Shown here in pieces: positions 9,689 through 17,926 of a stretch of 64,000 bases of DNA. Below the pieces are notes generated by a model. That model saw only the letters and a list, made by a program, of their open reading frames with translations. It did not search any database and was not told where the DNA came from. Within the stretch, counting starts at the first letter, position 1; every line of letters begins with the position of its first letter. A program made the position numbers and the translations under genes. The stretch comes from Aequorivita aurantiaca (lineage in GTDB: Bacteria > Bacteroidota > Bacteroidia > Flavobacteriales > Flavobacteriaceae), in assembly GCF_030410135.1 (NCBI RefSeq), contig NZ_JAUGQQ010000003.1, forward strand, positions 1-64,000, given 5' to 3'.

Positions 9689-10522
9689 ATGCCGATTATA
9701 ACGCTTACTACCGACTTTGGAGAGAAAGATCACTTTGTTGGAGCAGTAAAAGGAGCTATTTTCACCGAAATGGAAGATGCCAAAGTTGTTGATATCTCGC
9801 ACTCCATTTCGCCTTTTCACCTTCAGGAAGCAGCCTATATTATTCAAAATGCATATAAAAGTTTTCCCTTGGGGAGTATCCACATTATCGGGGTCGATTC
9901 CGAACTTAACCCTGAGAATAAACATATTGCGGTTTTTATGGATGGCCATTATTTTGTGTGTGCGGACAATGGAATAATTTCTATGTTGACTTCCGAAATT
10001 CGGCCCGAGAAAATTGTGGAAATAAATATCCATGATCGCATTATCAGTAATTTTCCCGTTTTGGATGTTTTTGTAAAAGTGGCCAGCCATATTGCTCGCG
10101 GTGGCACACTAGAGGTTATCGGCAAAACCATTACTGAAATAAAGGAACTTACCGGCATTCGTCCCGCTGTAAGCAATAGTATGGATCAAATTAATGGAAC
10201 TATAATCTATATAGACAATTATGGCAACGTAATTAGTAATATAACTAAAAAATTATTTGAGGAAGTAGGGCGTGGCCGAAATTTTGTTATTAGTGCCCGC
10301 ACCATTAACCTCAATAAAATCCATTCCCATTACAGTGACGCCATCAATTTTGACAATCCGCCGGGAAAACGGGAGGAGGACGGAAAAAAACTGGCGCTTT
10401 GGAATTCATCAAACTATTTGGAACTTGCAATTTATAAAAGTAGCTCCAAAACCGTGGGCAGTGCTTCCTCACTTTTTGGCTTGGATTACAGGGATGCGGT
10501 GATGGTTAATTTCATTTCTTAA
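9689..10522 (+). CDS. SAM hydroxide adenosyltransferase (DUF62 family)
   Basis: Members of this family hydrolyse S-adenosylmethionine to adenosine and methionine. The N-terminus ITLTTDFGEKDHFVGAVKG carries the conserved Asp (D9), and the DPGVG-type segment is represented by VDSELNPENKHIAV near residue 69. The second domain contains YIDNYGNVISNIT near residue 174, also a family hallmark. 277 residues is normal. It is followed by a small monooxygenase gene in the same direction; the biological role of the family in non-halogenating bacteria is unclear. Confidence 0.85.
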   Translation: MPIITLTTDFGEKDHFVGAVKGAIFTEMEDAKVVDISHSISPFHLQEAAYIIQNAYKSFPLGSIHIIGVDSELNPENKHIAVFMDGHYFVCADNGIISMLTSEIRPEKIVEINIHDRIISNFPVLDVFVKVASHIARGGTLEVIGKTITEIKELTGIRPAVSNSMDQINGTIIYIDNYGNVISNITKKLFEEVGRGRNFVISARTINLNKIHSHYSDAINFDNPPGKREEDGKKLALWNSSNYLELAIYKSSSKTVGSASSLFGLDYRDAVMVNFIS

Positions 10523-10587
10523 TGCTGTAATGGCCGTTATAACTTAAAAAATACGCCCATCTTAAGGGCAATTATAAAAATGGTACT

Positions 10588-10884
10588 ATGTTTACACGAA
10601 TCGTAAAAATGCAGTTTGAAGCGAAGAATACGCCGGTCTTTCTTAATAATTTTGAAGGTGTAAAAGAGGAGATACGCAATTTTCCGGGCTGTACATTTTT
10701 GGAACTTTACCGCGATAAAACCGATAAAACAATCTTTTTCACTTATAGCCGTTGGAATGCTGAATCAGATTTAGAAAATTATAGGAAAAGCGACCTTTTC
10801 AAAAATGTATGGAGCCAAACAAAAGCCTTGTTCAAGACAAGGGCCGAAGCATGGAGCGTTGATACTCTTCACAGTTTAAAATAA
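10588..10884 (+). CDS. Small antibiotic-biosynthesis-monooxygenase (ABM) domain protein
   Basis: A 98-residue single-domain protein. The ferredoxin-like ABM pattern is visible: an N-terminal strand FTRIVKMQFE, a central FPGCTFLELYRDK segment, then FFTYSRWNAESDLENYRKSDLF, which is the typical W-x-s-x-xal-x-x-h-x-x-s block. Such proteins act as quinol or heme-degrading monooxygenases or as small binding proteins. It lies 10 bases before gldF and may be co-transcribed, although no link to gliding is known. Confidence 0.7.
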   Translation: MFTRIVKMQFEAKNTPVFLNNFEGVKEEIRNFPGCTFLELYRDKTDKTIFFTYSRWNAESDLENYRKSDLFKNVWSQTKALFKTRAEAWSVDTLHSLK

Positions 10885-10893
10885 CAGCACTGA

Positions 10894-11595
10894 ATGATTA
10901 CAATAATTAAAAGAGAAATAAATTCCTTTTTTTCCAGCACCATCGGTTATTTGGTAATTGCCGTTTTCTTGGTTCTCAATGGTTTGTTTCTTTGGGTTTT
11001 CAGCGGCAGTTTTAACATCTTGGATTCCGGTTTTGCAGACCTTGCCCCCTATTTTGAACTTGCGCCGTGGGTGCTTCTTTTTTTAATTCCTGCGGTTTGT
11101 ATGCGTGCTTTTAGTGACGAAATGAAAATGGGCACGTTGGAACTTTTACTCACCAAACCAATTTCACTGAATAAGATTGTGCTCGGAAAATATTTTGGAG
11201 CTGTCATCCTTATCCTTATTGCAATGGTTCCCACGCTAATGTATGTTTTTACAATTTCACAATTGGGCAATCCATCCGGCAATTTTGATGTCGGCAGCAC
11301 CATTGGTTCTTTTATTGGCTTACTTTTTTTAGTAATGTCCTATACTTCCATTGGAATATTTGCCTCCACTCTTTCCCAGAACCAAATTGTGGCTTTTATC
11401 ATTGCGGTTTTTCTCTGTTTTTCGCTCTATTATGGCTTTGAGGGGTTTTCTTCCTCCGCTTTCAATATTTCTGAATTGGGAATGAAAGCGCATTTCGATA
11501 GTGTGGCGCGCGGGGTTTTAGACTCGAAGGATTTAATTTATTTCTTTAGCGTTGCAATATTTTTTATCGCGATTACGGTTTTAAAATTGAAATAA
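10894..11595 (+). CDS. gldF: Gliding motility ABC transporter permease GldF
   Basis: An ABC-2 type permease of 233 residues with six hydrophobic spans. The order of this gene directly before gldG is the hallmark of the GldFG locus of Bacteroidota. DEMKMGTLELLLTKPIS near residue 74 is the cytoplasmic ABC-2 coupling segment. With the ATPase GldA, encoded elsewhere, GldFG forms a transporter needed for gliding in some flavobacteria. The assignment rests on family pattern plus synteny. Confidence 0.9.
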   Translation: MITIIKREINSFFSSTIGYLVIAVFLVLNGLFLWVFSGSFNILDSGFADLAPYFELAPWVLLFLIPAVCMRAFSDEMKMGTLELLLTKPISLNKIVLGKYFGAVILILIAMVPTLMYVFTISQLGNPSGNFDVGSTIGSFIGLLFLVMSYTSIGIFASTLSQNQIVAFIIAVFLCFSLYYGFEGFSSSAFNISELGMKAHFDSVARGVLDSKDLIYFFSVAIFFIAITVLKLK

Positions 11596-11601
11596 TTATA
11601 A

Positions 11602-13287
11602 ATGAAAGCCTCAATTAAAAAGAACATTATTACAATAGCCATTCTGGTTGTTGGCTTGGCTCTTTTCAATATTCTCGGCAATTATTTTTCCATACGGCTG
11701 GATCTAACCCAGGACAAGCGCTTCACCCTTTCAAAAGAAGCAAAGGAAATTATTGAACCGATTGATTCTCCCGTGATTGTCGATGTTTTTCTAAAAGGAA
11801 ATTTTCCGGCTGAATTTAAAAGGCTTCAAAAGGAAACCGAGCAGCTTTTAGAGGAATTTTCGGCCTATAATTCCAATATCAAATATAAATTTATTAATCC
11901 GACTGCGAAGGAAAATGAAGCGTTTCAGGCTCAATTCGAAAAATTTGGATTGACCCCCGCACAAGTTTCTGTAATGGAAAACGGAAAGCAAAGCACTGAA
12001 TATATCTATCCTTGGGCCCTGGCTCATCACGATGGCAAATCGGTGAAAATTGGATTGCTCAGAAACCAATTGGGCGCCACTTCCGAAGAAAGAGTCAACA
12101 GTTCGCTCCAAAATTTGCAATACGCCTTTGCCGACGGTTTCAAAAAATTGGCAACTGAAAAGACCAAAAAAGTTGCTGTTTTAAAAGGCAACGGCGAATT
12201 TGACGACCGGTATATTGCTGATTTCTTTTCAACTTTAAGGGAATATTATTTTATCGCCCCATTCACTTTGGATTCGGTGGCTGCAAATCCAGAAAAAACC
12301 TTAAAGGCCCTCAATGATTTTGATTTGATTGTAGCCGCCCAACCCACTGAAGCCTTTAGCGATGCAGAAAAATATGTGCTGGATCAGTTTGTTATGGCGG
12401 GTGGAAAATCGCTTTGGTTGATGGACGCAACCCAAATGCATTTGGACACCGTCAGCGGAAATACTTTTGCTTTTGGAAAGGATTTGAACTTAAATGATTT
12501 CTTTTTCAAATACGGAATTCGTATTAATCCTAATTTGGTAAAGGATGTGTATTCCGCTCCCATTGTTTTGGCCAGTGGCGATGAACGGGAAGCACAGTAT
12601 AACCGATACCCGTGGTTTTTTAGTCCGTTGAGCAGTAGCGCGAATAACCATCCAATTGTTTCCAATATTGAAGCTGTTAAGTTTGAGTATGCCAGCGCGA
12701 TGGATACGCTTCCCAATGGCATAGAAAAAACGGTTTTGCTTTCTACCTCGCCAATTTCAAAAATTGTTGGCCTGCCCTATCCAATTGATTTTGACGTGGA
12801 AATCCCAGATAACCTGCAAGTGGTGAACGAAGGCCCAAACCCAAATGAATATAATGGTGGGGAAATTCCCTTGGCCGTTTTGTTGGAAGGAAACTTTTCG
12901 TCAGTTTTCAAAAATCGGGTAAAACCGATAATTTGGGGAAACCATTTGGATGATGGGAAGCCTTCAAAAATGGTAGTTATAAGCGATGGCGACGTTATCA
13001 AAAACCAAATGCAAGGCAATCGTCCGCTAGAACTTGGGTTTGATAAAACCACAAATGCCTTCTATGGAAATAAGGAATTTCTGCTTAATACTGTTAATTA
13101 CCTTCTCGACGATAGTGGACTTATAAACATTCGCACACGCCAAATTGCGGTGCCATTTTTGGATCAACAAAAAACTGCGGAACAAAGAACTCTTTGGCAA
13201 ATGCTCAATATATTGTTACCCTTGGGATTACTACTGCTTTTTGCTATTCTTTTCGCCTTCTATCGCAAACGAAAATACACCCGTTGA
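11602..13287 (+). CDS. gldG: Gliding motility ABC transporter auxiliary protein GldG
   Basis: A 561-residue protein with one membrane span at each end (about residues 7-27 and 532-554) and a large extracytoplasmic domain of the ABC-transporter auxiliary type. RLDLTQDKRFTLSKEAKEI near residue 33 is the conserved entry to the domain. The gene starts six bases after gldF and ends with a basic tail (RKRKYTR). It works with GldF and GldA in the gliding apparatus. No defect is visible. Confidence 0.92.
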   Translation: MKASIKKNIITIAILVVGLALFNILGNYFSIRLDLTQDKRFTLSKEAKEIIEPIDSPVIVDVFLKGNFPAEFKRLQKETEQLLEEFSAYNSNIKYKFINPTAKENEAFQAQFEKFGLTPAQVSVMENGKQSTEYIYPWALAHHDGKSVKIGLLRNQLGATSEERVNSSLQNLQYAFADGFKKLATEKTKKVAVLKGNGEFDDRYIADFFSTLREYYFIAPFTLDSVAANPEKTLKALNDFDLIVAAQPTEAFSDAEKYVLDQFVMAGGKSLWLMDATQMHLDTVSGNTFAFGKDLNLNDFFFKYGIRINPNLVKDVYSAPIVLASGDEREAQYNRYPWFFSPLSSSANNHPIVSNIEAVKFEYASAMDTLPNGIEKTVLLSTSPISKIVGLPYPIDFDVEIPDNLQVVNEGPNPNEYNGGEIPLAVLLEGNFSSVFKNRVKPIIWGNHLDDGKPSKMVVISDGDVIKNQMQGNRPLELGFDKTTNAFYGNKEFLLNTVNYLLDDSGLINIRTRQIAVPFLDQQKTAEQRTLWQMLNILLPLGLLLLFAILFAFYRKRKYTR

Positions 13288-13388
13288 ATGTTGATAAGTT
13301 TGTTTTAACAAACCCATCAATTGAAATATATTTGTGGGTATGCTAAAAACAAGGCATTTACCATTATTCAGATAAAAATAAATATTCA

Positions 13389-14507
13389 ATGAAATTCATC
13401 GTATCGAGTTCGTATTTATTAAAGCAACTACAAGTTTTGGGCGGCATTATCAACAACAACAACACCTTGCCCATTTTAGATAATTTTCTTTTCAGTTTAG
13501 ATCAAAAATCATTAACGGTCTCCGCGTCAGATTTGGAAACCACCATTTCAAGCAAGCTGGAAGTGGAAAGCACAGAAACAGGAATGATTTGCGTTCCCGC
13601 CCGATTGTTGCTGGAAACCTTGAAAACATTCCCAGAACAGCCTTTAACGTTCACAGTTGAGGATAACCATACAATTGAAATCAGTTCAAATCACGGAAAG
13701 TATGCCTTGGCATATGCAAATGGGGAAGAATTTCCAAACGCCGTGGAGCTGAAGGATCCATCTTCAACGGTGGTTCAGGGTGACGTACTCGCCACGGCAA
13801 TTAGCAAGACCATTTTTGCTTCAGGCAATGATGATTTGCGACCTGTGATGAGCGGGGTTTTCTTCCAGTTTTCATCAGATAATTTGGTGTTCGTGGCAAC
13901 GGATGCGCACAAATTGGTAAAATATACCCGCGATGATATTAGTGCCTCCCAAACCGCGGAATTTATAATGCCGAAAAAACCACTGAACCTTTTAAAAAGT
14001 ATCCTTGCAGGAAGCGAAGAAGATGTTATTATTGAATATAACGACAGTAACGCCAAGTTCATTTTTGAAAATACCGAGTTGATCTGTCGCTTGATCGATG
14101 GAAAATATCCAAATTATGAAGCCGTAATTCCAAAGGAAAATCCGAATAAATTGGTGATTGACAGAAACCAATTCCTAAATTCGGTACGAAGAGTTTCTAT
14201 TTTCTCCAGCAAGACAACCCATCAAATTCGCTTGAAAATTGCAGGAGCCGAATTGAACATTTCTGCCGAGGATATTGATTACAGTAACAAGGCAGAGGAA
14301 CGGTTAACCTGCGATTATCAGGGCGACGATATGCAGATTGGTTTCAATAGCCGTTTTTTGACCGAAATGTTGAACAACCTAACCAGCGACGAAGTTTCAT
14401 TGGAAATGAGCCTTCCCAACAGAGCAGGCATTCTAACTCCAGTTGATGGCTTGGATGAAGGGGAAACAGTCACTATGCTTGTAATGCCGGTTATGTTGAA
14501 CAACTAA
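13389..14507 (+). CDS. dnaN: DNA polymerase III beta subunit (sliding clamp)
   Basis: The 372-residue beta clamp with its three repeated domains. The N-terminus MKFIVSSSYLLKQLQVLGGIINNNNTLPILDNF shows the canonical pattern (NTLPILDN), and FVATDAHKLVKY near residue 172 and the C-terminal MLVMPVMLNN are diagnostic. A -7 box TATATTTG at 13327-13334 lies about 55 bases upstream. The gene stands alone, away from dnaA, as is common in this phylum. A strong terminator follows at 14555. Confidence 0.96.
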   Translation: MKFIVSSSYLLKQLQVLGGIINNNNTLPILDNFLFSLDQKSLTVSASDLETTISSKLEVESTETGMICVPARLLLETLKTFPEQPLTFTVEDNHTIEISSNHGKYALAYANGEEFPNAVELKDPSSTVVQGDVLATAISKTIFASGNDDLRPVMSGVFFQFSSDNLVFVATDAHKLVKYTRDDISASQTAEFIMPKKPLNLLKSILAGSEEDVIIEYNDSNAKFIFENTELICRLIDGKYPNYEAVIPKENPNKLVIDRNQFLNSVRRVSIFSSKTTHQIRLKIAGAELNISAEDIDYSNKAEERLTCDYQGDDMQIGFNSRFLTEMLNNLTSDEVSLEMSLPNRAGILTPVDGLDEGETVTMLVMPVMLNN

Positions 14508-14554
14508 TCTTACCGCCTACTTTTTCAAAAAATTAAAAATCTATCATTTTTTAT

Positions 14555-14582
14555 ATCCGCCTCTTAAGGCGGATTTTTTTTG
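14555..14582 (+). terminator. Rho-independent terminator of dnaN
   Basis: A perfect 7-bp stem ATCCGCC (14555-14561) and GGCGGAT (14568-14574) with a 6-base loop is followed by eight T. Confidence 0.85.
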
Positions 14583-14592
14583 GAGAAATCTG

Positions 14593-14724
14593 ATGATAAC
14601 TCAATTTAGATATCCAGGTACCGAAACCGGTAGATTGATTTCTGGAAATTTCAACGTTATCGCCACTTCCGGCGCTGTTCCATCGATTACAATGAATGGC
14701 AGTTATAGCGACATTGCATACTAA
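14593..14724 (+). CDS. Possible small ORF or gene remnant
   Basis: A 43-residue frame runs from an ATG at 14593 to TAA at 14722. It encodes a polar, non-repetitive peptide (MITQFRYPG... to ...NGSYSDIAY) without a signal peptide or known motif. It sits just after the dnaN terminator and has no visible promoter, so it could equally be the tail of a decayed gene. I do not recognise it. Confidence 0.2.
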   Translation: MITQFRYPGTETGRLISGNFNVIATSGAVPSITMNGSYSDIAY

Positions 14725-14821
14725 AAAACCATTCAAAAATTAATAAATAGTAGGGGCTGCATTTTTATAGCCCTTAATTTTTTCCACTATCACAGTACAC
14801 TATAGGTTTGCCAAAGAATCT

Positions 14822-14829
14822 TACCTTTG
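14822..14829 (+). promoter_or_regulatory. -7 box of the mnmE promoter
   Basis: TACCTTTG fits the TAnnTTTG consensus. It overlaps an in-frame TTG at 14827, which argues for the ATG at 14836 as the real start and implies a very short 5' leader. I see no clear -33 box at the right distance. Confidence 0.5.
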
Positions 14830-14835
14830 CAGCCA

Positions 14836-16239
14836 ATGACACATCAAGACACAATAGTGGCCATGGCAACCCCTGCGGGGGCGGGAGCGATTGCCGTATT
14901 AAGGCTTTCGGGACCCGACGCAATATCAATAGCATCAACAATATTTTTTCCAGTTTCCGGAAAGAATATTTCCGAACAAAAAACCCATACCGTCCATTTG
15001 GGAACTATTAAGAATGATGAACGGATTATTGATGAAGTGCTTGCCACCATCTTTAAAAACCCCAACAGTTATACGGGGGAAGATGTTGTCGAAATATCCT
15101 GCCACGGGAGCATTTTCATACAACAGGAAATTCTGCAGCTATGCTTGCAGAAAGGTTGCAGGATGGCACAAGCTGGGGAATTCACTTTACGGGCATTTTT
15201 GAACGGAAAAATGGACTTAAGTCAAGCCGAAGCAGTGGCAGATCTTATAGCCAGTGACAGTGCTGCAAGCCATCAATTGGCAATCCAACAAATGCGAGGC
15301 GGATTTTCTTCCGAAATAAAACAGCTTCGGGAGGAACTCTTAAATTTTGCTTCTCTCATTGAACTGGAACTGGATTTTGCTGAGGAAGATGTAGAATTTG
15401 CGAACCGGGACGAATTCCAAAAACTGATTTCTAGAATTACCCAAGTGCTTAAGCGGCTGTTGGATTCATTCGCCACGGGCAATGTTTTAAAAAATGGAAT
15501 TCCCGTAGCAATTGTGGGCGAACCAAACGTTGGAAAATCAACATTACTAAACGCATTATTGAATGAGGAAAGGGCCATTGTAAGTGATATTGCCGGCACC
15601 ACCCGCGATAGCATTGAAGATGAAATAATAATAGGCGGTATTAGTTTTCGCTTTATCGATACTGCAGGCATTCGCGAAACTGATGATATAATCGAAGGTT
15701 TGGGAATTCAAAAGACCTTTCAGAAAATTGAACAGGCTCAAGTTGTTATTTATTTGTTCGATGCGCAGAAATTCGGATTACAGGATTCAAAATTCACGGT
15801 TGAGATTCAAACCATAAAAAATAAATATCCGTTAAAAAACCTTTTAATTGTTGCCAATAAAGTAGACCAACTTTCCAAAGAAGCACTGGAACAACTCAAA
15901 CAAACCCTTAGCACCATAACCGGATCCTTTCATTTATCACTATCTGCAAAAACAGGGCAAGGGGTTGAAGAACTTCAAAACACACTACTCAATTTTGTTA
16001 ATACTGGGGCGCTGCGCAATAATGAAACTATTGTGACCAATAGCCGCCATTATGATGCTATGCTTAAGGCATTGGATGAAATAACAAGAGTTCAGAAAGG
16101 CATGGACCAAGACTTGAGCGGAGACCTGTTGGCTATAGACATTCGGCAGGCGCTTCATTATTTTGGAGAAATAACGGGAGAGATCAGTAATGACGAACTT
16201 TTGGGAAATATTTTCGCCAATTTCTGTATTGGGAAGTAA
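14836..16239 (+). CDS. mnmE: tRNA uridine-5-carboxymethylaminomethyl modification GTPase MnmE
   Basis: With MnmG, this GTPase installs the cmnm5 group on U34 of certain tRNAs. The N-terminal formyl-THF-binding domain starts DTIVAMATPAGAGAIAVLRLSG, the G1 loop GEPNVGKS is at residues 228-235, and the G2/G3 region shows GTTRDSIEDE and DTAGIRET. The protein ends in the invariant FCIGK (residues 463-467), whose Cys is functionally important. At 467 residues it is intact. Its last 18 bases double as the junction with the integrase-bearing element to the right, yet the reading frame is unbroken. Confidence 0.96.
   Translation: MTHQDTIVAMATPAGAGAIAVLRLSGPDAISIASTIFFPVSGKNISEQKTHTVHLGTIKNDERIIDEVLATIFKNPNSYTGEDVVEISCHGSIFIQQEILQLCLQKGCRMAQAGEFTLRAFLNGKMDLSQAEAVADLIASDSAASHQLAIQQMRGGFSSEIKQLREELLNFASLIELELDFAEEDVEFANRDEFQKLISRITQVLKRLLDSFATGNVLKNGIPVAIVGEPNVGKSTLLNALLNEERAIVSDIAGTTRDSIEDEIIIGGISFRFIDTAGIRETDDIIEGLGIQKTFQKIEQAQVVIYLFDAQKFGLQDSKFTVEIQTIKNKYPLKNLLIVANKVDQLSKEALEQLKQTLSTITGSFHLSLSAKTGQGVEELQNTLLNFVNTGALRNNETIVTNSRHYDAMLKALDEITRVQKGMDQDLSGDLLAIDIRQALHYFGEITGEISNDELLGNIFANFCIGK
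16222..16239 (+). other. Putative attachment site (attL) of the integrated element
   Basis: TTCTGTATTGGGAAGTAA encodes the MnmE C-terminus FCIGK plus stop. The same stretch of mnmE/trmE is the integration target of SGI1-type elements in Proteobacteria. Here the first accessory genes (excisionase-like, integrase) begin 242 bases downstream, so I infer that the integrase uses this site. A matching right-hand copy was not found within the window. Confidence 0.55.
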
Positions 16240-16304
16240 TTACATTTCCCTTGCTACCCTAAACACTTCTTTTTCTTACTATTAGACGGTTTTTCTTTCC
16301 TTTA

Positions 16305-16340
16305 TTTGTTGCTAATTTTCCTTTTTATTGCTTATATTTG
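16305..16340 (+). promoter_or_regulatory. Promoter at the left end of the element
   Basis: TTTGTTG (16305-16311) and TATATTTG (16333-16340) are separated by 21 bases, a good Bacteroidota promoter. Transcription would begin near 16347 and run into the hairpin at 16366 before reaching the excisionase-like gene. Confidence 0.55.
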
Positions 16341-16365
16341 TTTCTAATCTGTTGCTAACAGCAAC

Positions 16366-16392
16366 AAATCTGTTGCTAACAACAGATTTTTT
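16366..16392 (+). terminator. Strong hairpin with T-run (mnmE terminator or attenuator)
   Basis: A perfect 10-bp stem AAATCTGTTG (16366-16375) and CAACAGATTT (16380-16389) with a 4-base loop runs into six T. Just upstream is a second small inverted repeat, GTTGCT/AGCAAC (16351-16365). The 15-base word AATCTGTTGCTAACA occurs twice (16346-16360 and 16367-16381). Confidence 0.65.
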
Positions 16393-16481
16393 AGACCGTG
16401 GCGAAATGATGTTACATACAGATACATTCTGATATCTCCAGTTATCTACAGTGACAGAAACAAGCCTAAAAAGATTATACA

Positions 16482-16832
16482 ATGAGCAGCAACATCGAAA
16501 TACGTAAAATTTGTCAAGATTGCGGAAATTCATTTATCGCCCGAACTACCGTCACAAAATTCTGTAGTCACAAATGCGCTTCGAGAAATTACAAAAAACG
16601 TAAGCGAGATGAAAAAATCCAGCAAGTGGCTCCAGTAAGTGTTCAACGAATGGAATTCAATCAAGAGCAATTAAAGGACAAGGACTTCTTAAGTATAGAT
16701 GAAACCTGCAAATTATTAGGTACAAGCCGGATGACGATATATCGTCAGATTAAGAGCGGGAATATTAAAGCAGGGAAGATTGGTAGACGTACCATTATCA
16801 AGAGAACGGAAATCGATAAACTTTTTCAATAA
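16482..16832 (+). CDS. Zinc-ribbon plus excisionase-type helix-turn-helix protein
   Basis: A 116-residue protein in two parts. Residues 11-32 hold a CxxC...CxxxC cluster (C11, C14, C28, C32), likely a small zinc site, followed by a basic patch RNYKKRKR. Residues 66-116 are an HTH_17/excisionase domain (SIDETCKLLGTSRMTIYRQI). Its stop codon overlaps the integrase start by one base (TAATG), indicating translational coupling. It probably regulates or directs the integrase, for example as a recombination directionality factor, though that role is an inference from position and fold. Confidence 0.75.
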   Translation: MSSNIEIRKICQDCGNSFIARTTVTKFCSHKCASRNYKKRKRDEKIQQVAPVSVQRMEFNQEQLKDKDFLSIDETCKLLGTSRMTIYRQIKSGNIKAGKIGRRTIIKRTEIDKLFQ

Positions 16833-17926
16833 TGAAGGTAACACTAAGAAAACGCAATCAAGGTGGTAAAACCAGTTTATACTTGGATTATTACCACAAA
16901 GGGAAACGCAAAACGGAATACCTTAAGCTCTATCTTGACCCTACGGCCAAAACCAAAGAACAGAAAGAAGTCAATAAAAAAACACTCCAAGTGGCCGAAA
17001 CCATTCGAGCGCAAAGGCAAATCGAAATTCAAAACGGTGTTTATGGCTTCCGCGATAATGAAAAATTAAAAGGAAGCTTCACCAATTATATTGAGCTACT
17101 TACTGAAAAAAGAAAAGACAGTACCGGCAATTACGGCAATTGGGACAGTATGTTAAAGCATTTAAAAGCTTACATTCCTTGGGATATTACCTTTGCCGAA
17201 GTAAACAGAGAATTTGTCCAGGGCTTTAAAGAGTTCCTGGATAAGGAAGTAAAAACGAAAGGCAACCAAAGTCTTTCCCAGAACTCCAAATACTCATATT
17301 TCAATAAACTTAGAGCGGCATTGAAACAAGCTGTTAAAGACGGCATCATTCCCACCAATCCGGCAGAAGGAATTGATGGTTTTAAGCAAGGCGAACCTCA
17401 GCGCGAATTCCTAACCCTTGAAGAACTTCAAGCTGCGGTTAAAGCGGAATGTGAAATTCCACAAATGAAAACAGCTTTCATATTTTCTTGCTTAACTGGA
17501 TTACGCTGGTCAGACATAAATAAACTACTTTGGTCAGAAGTTCAACACTCCAATGAAATGGGTTATTACATACGTTTCAGACAAAAGAAAACCAAAGGAG
17601 CAGAAACACTTCCTATCTCCGCCCAAGCCTTCGGCTTGCTTGGAGAACGTCAAGATAAGGATGAAAGAGTATTCAAAGGGTTAAAATATTCAGCGTGGCA
17701 TAATCTAAAATTACAGCAGTGGATGATGAAAGCCGGCATTTCCAAAACCATTACCTTTCATTGCGCTCGGCATACATACGCTACTTTACAACTTTCGGCA
17801 GGTACCGACATTTATACCGTATCAAAACTTCTTGGCCATAGGGAATTAAGAACCACTCAGATTTACGCCAAGGTCATAGATGCCAAGAAAAAGGAAGCCG
17901 CCAACAAAATACATCTCGACTTATGA
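16832..17926 (+). CDS. Tyrosine-type site-specific integrase
   Basis: A 364-residue tyrosine recombinase of the Bacteroidota ICE/transposon type with an N-terminal Arm-DNA-binding domain, SAM-like core-binding domain (about residues 75-175) and catalytic domain. The catalytic set is complete: R225 in LTGLRWSD, H310 and R313 in HCARHTYA, H336 in LLGHRELRTTQ and nucleophile Y345. It should integrate and excise the element, most likely at the mnmE 3' end 600 bases upstream. It overlaps its neighbours on both sides (1 and 4 bases), so the three genes form one translational unit. Confidence 0.92.
   Translation: MKVTLRKRNQGGKTSLYLDYYHKGKRKTEYLKLYLDPTAKTKEQKEVNKKTLQVAETIRAQRQIEIQNGVYGFRDNEKLKGSFTNYIELLTEKRKDSTGNYGNWDSMLKHLKAYIPWDITFAEVNREFVQGFKEFLDKEVKTKGNQSLSQNSKYSYFNKLRAALKQAVKDGIIPTNPAEGIDGFKQGEPQREFLTLEELQAAVKAECEIPQMKTAFIFSCLTGLRWSDINKLLWSEVQHSNEMGYYIRFRQKKTKGAETLPISAQAFGLLGERQDKDERVFKGLKYSAWHNLKLQQWMMKAGISKTITFHCARHTYATLQLSAGTDIYTVSKLLGHRELRTTQIYAKVIDAKKKEAANKIHLDL

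Noticed and set aside
14551-14736. A minus-strand open frame of 61 codons over the dnaN terminator.
   Set aside because: It reads through a clear terminator hairpin and has no protein-like pattern.
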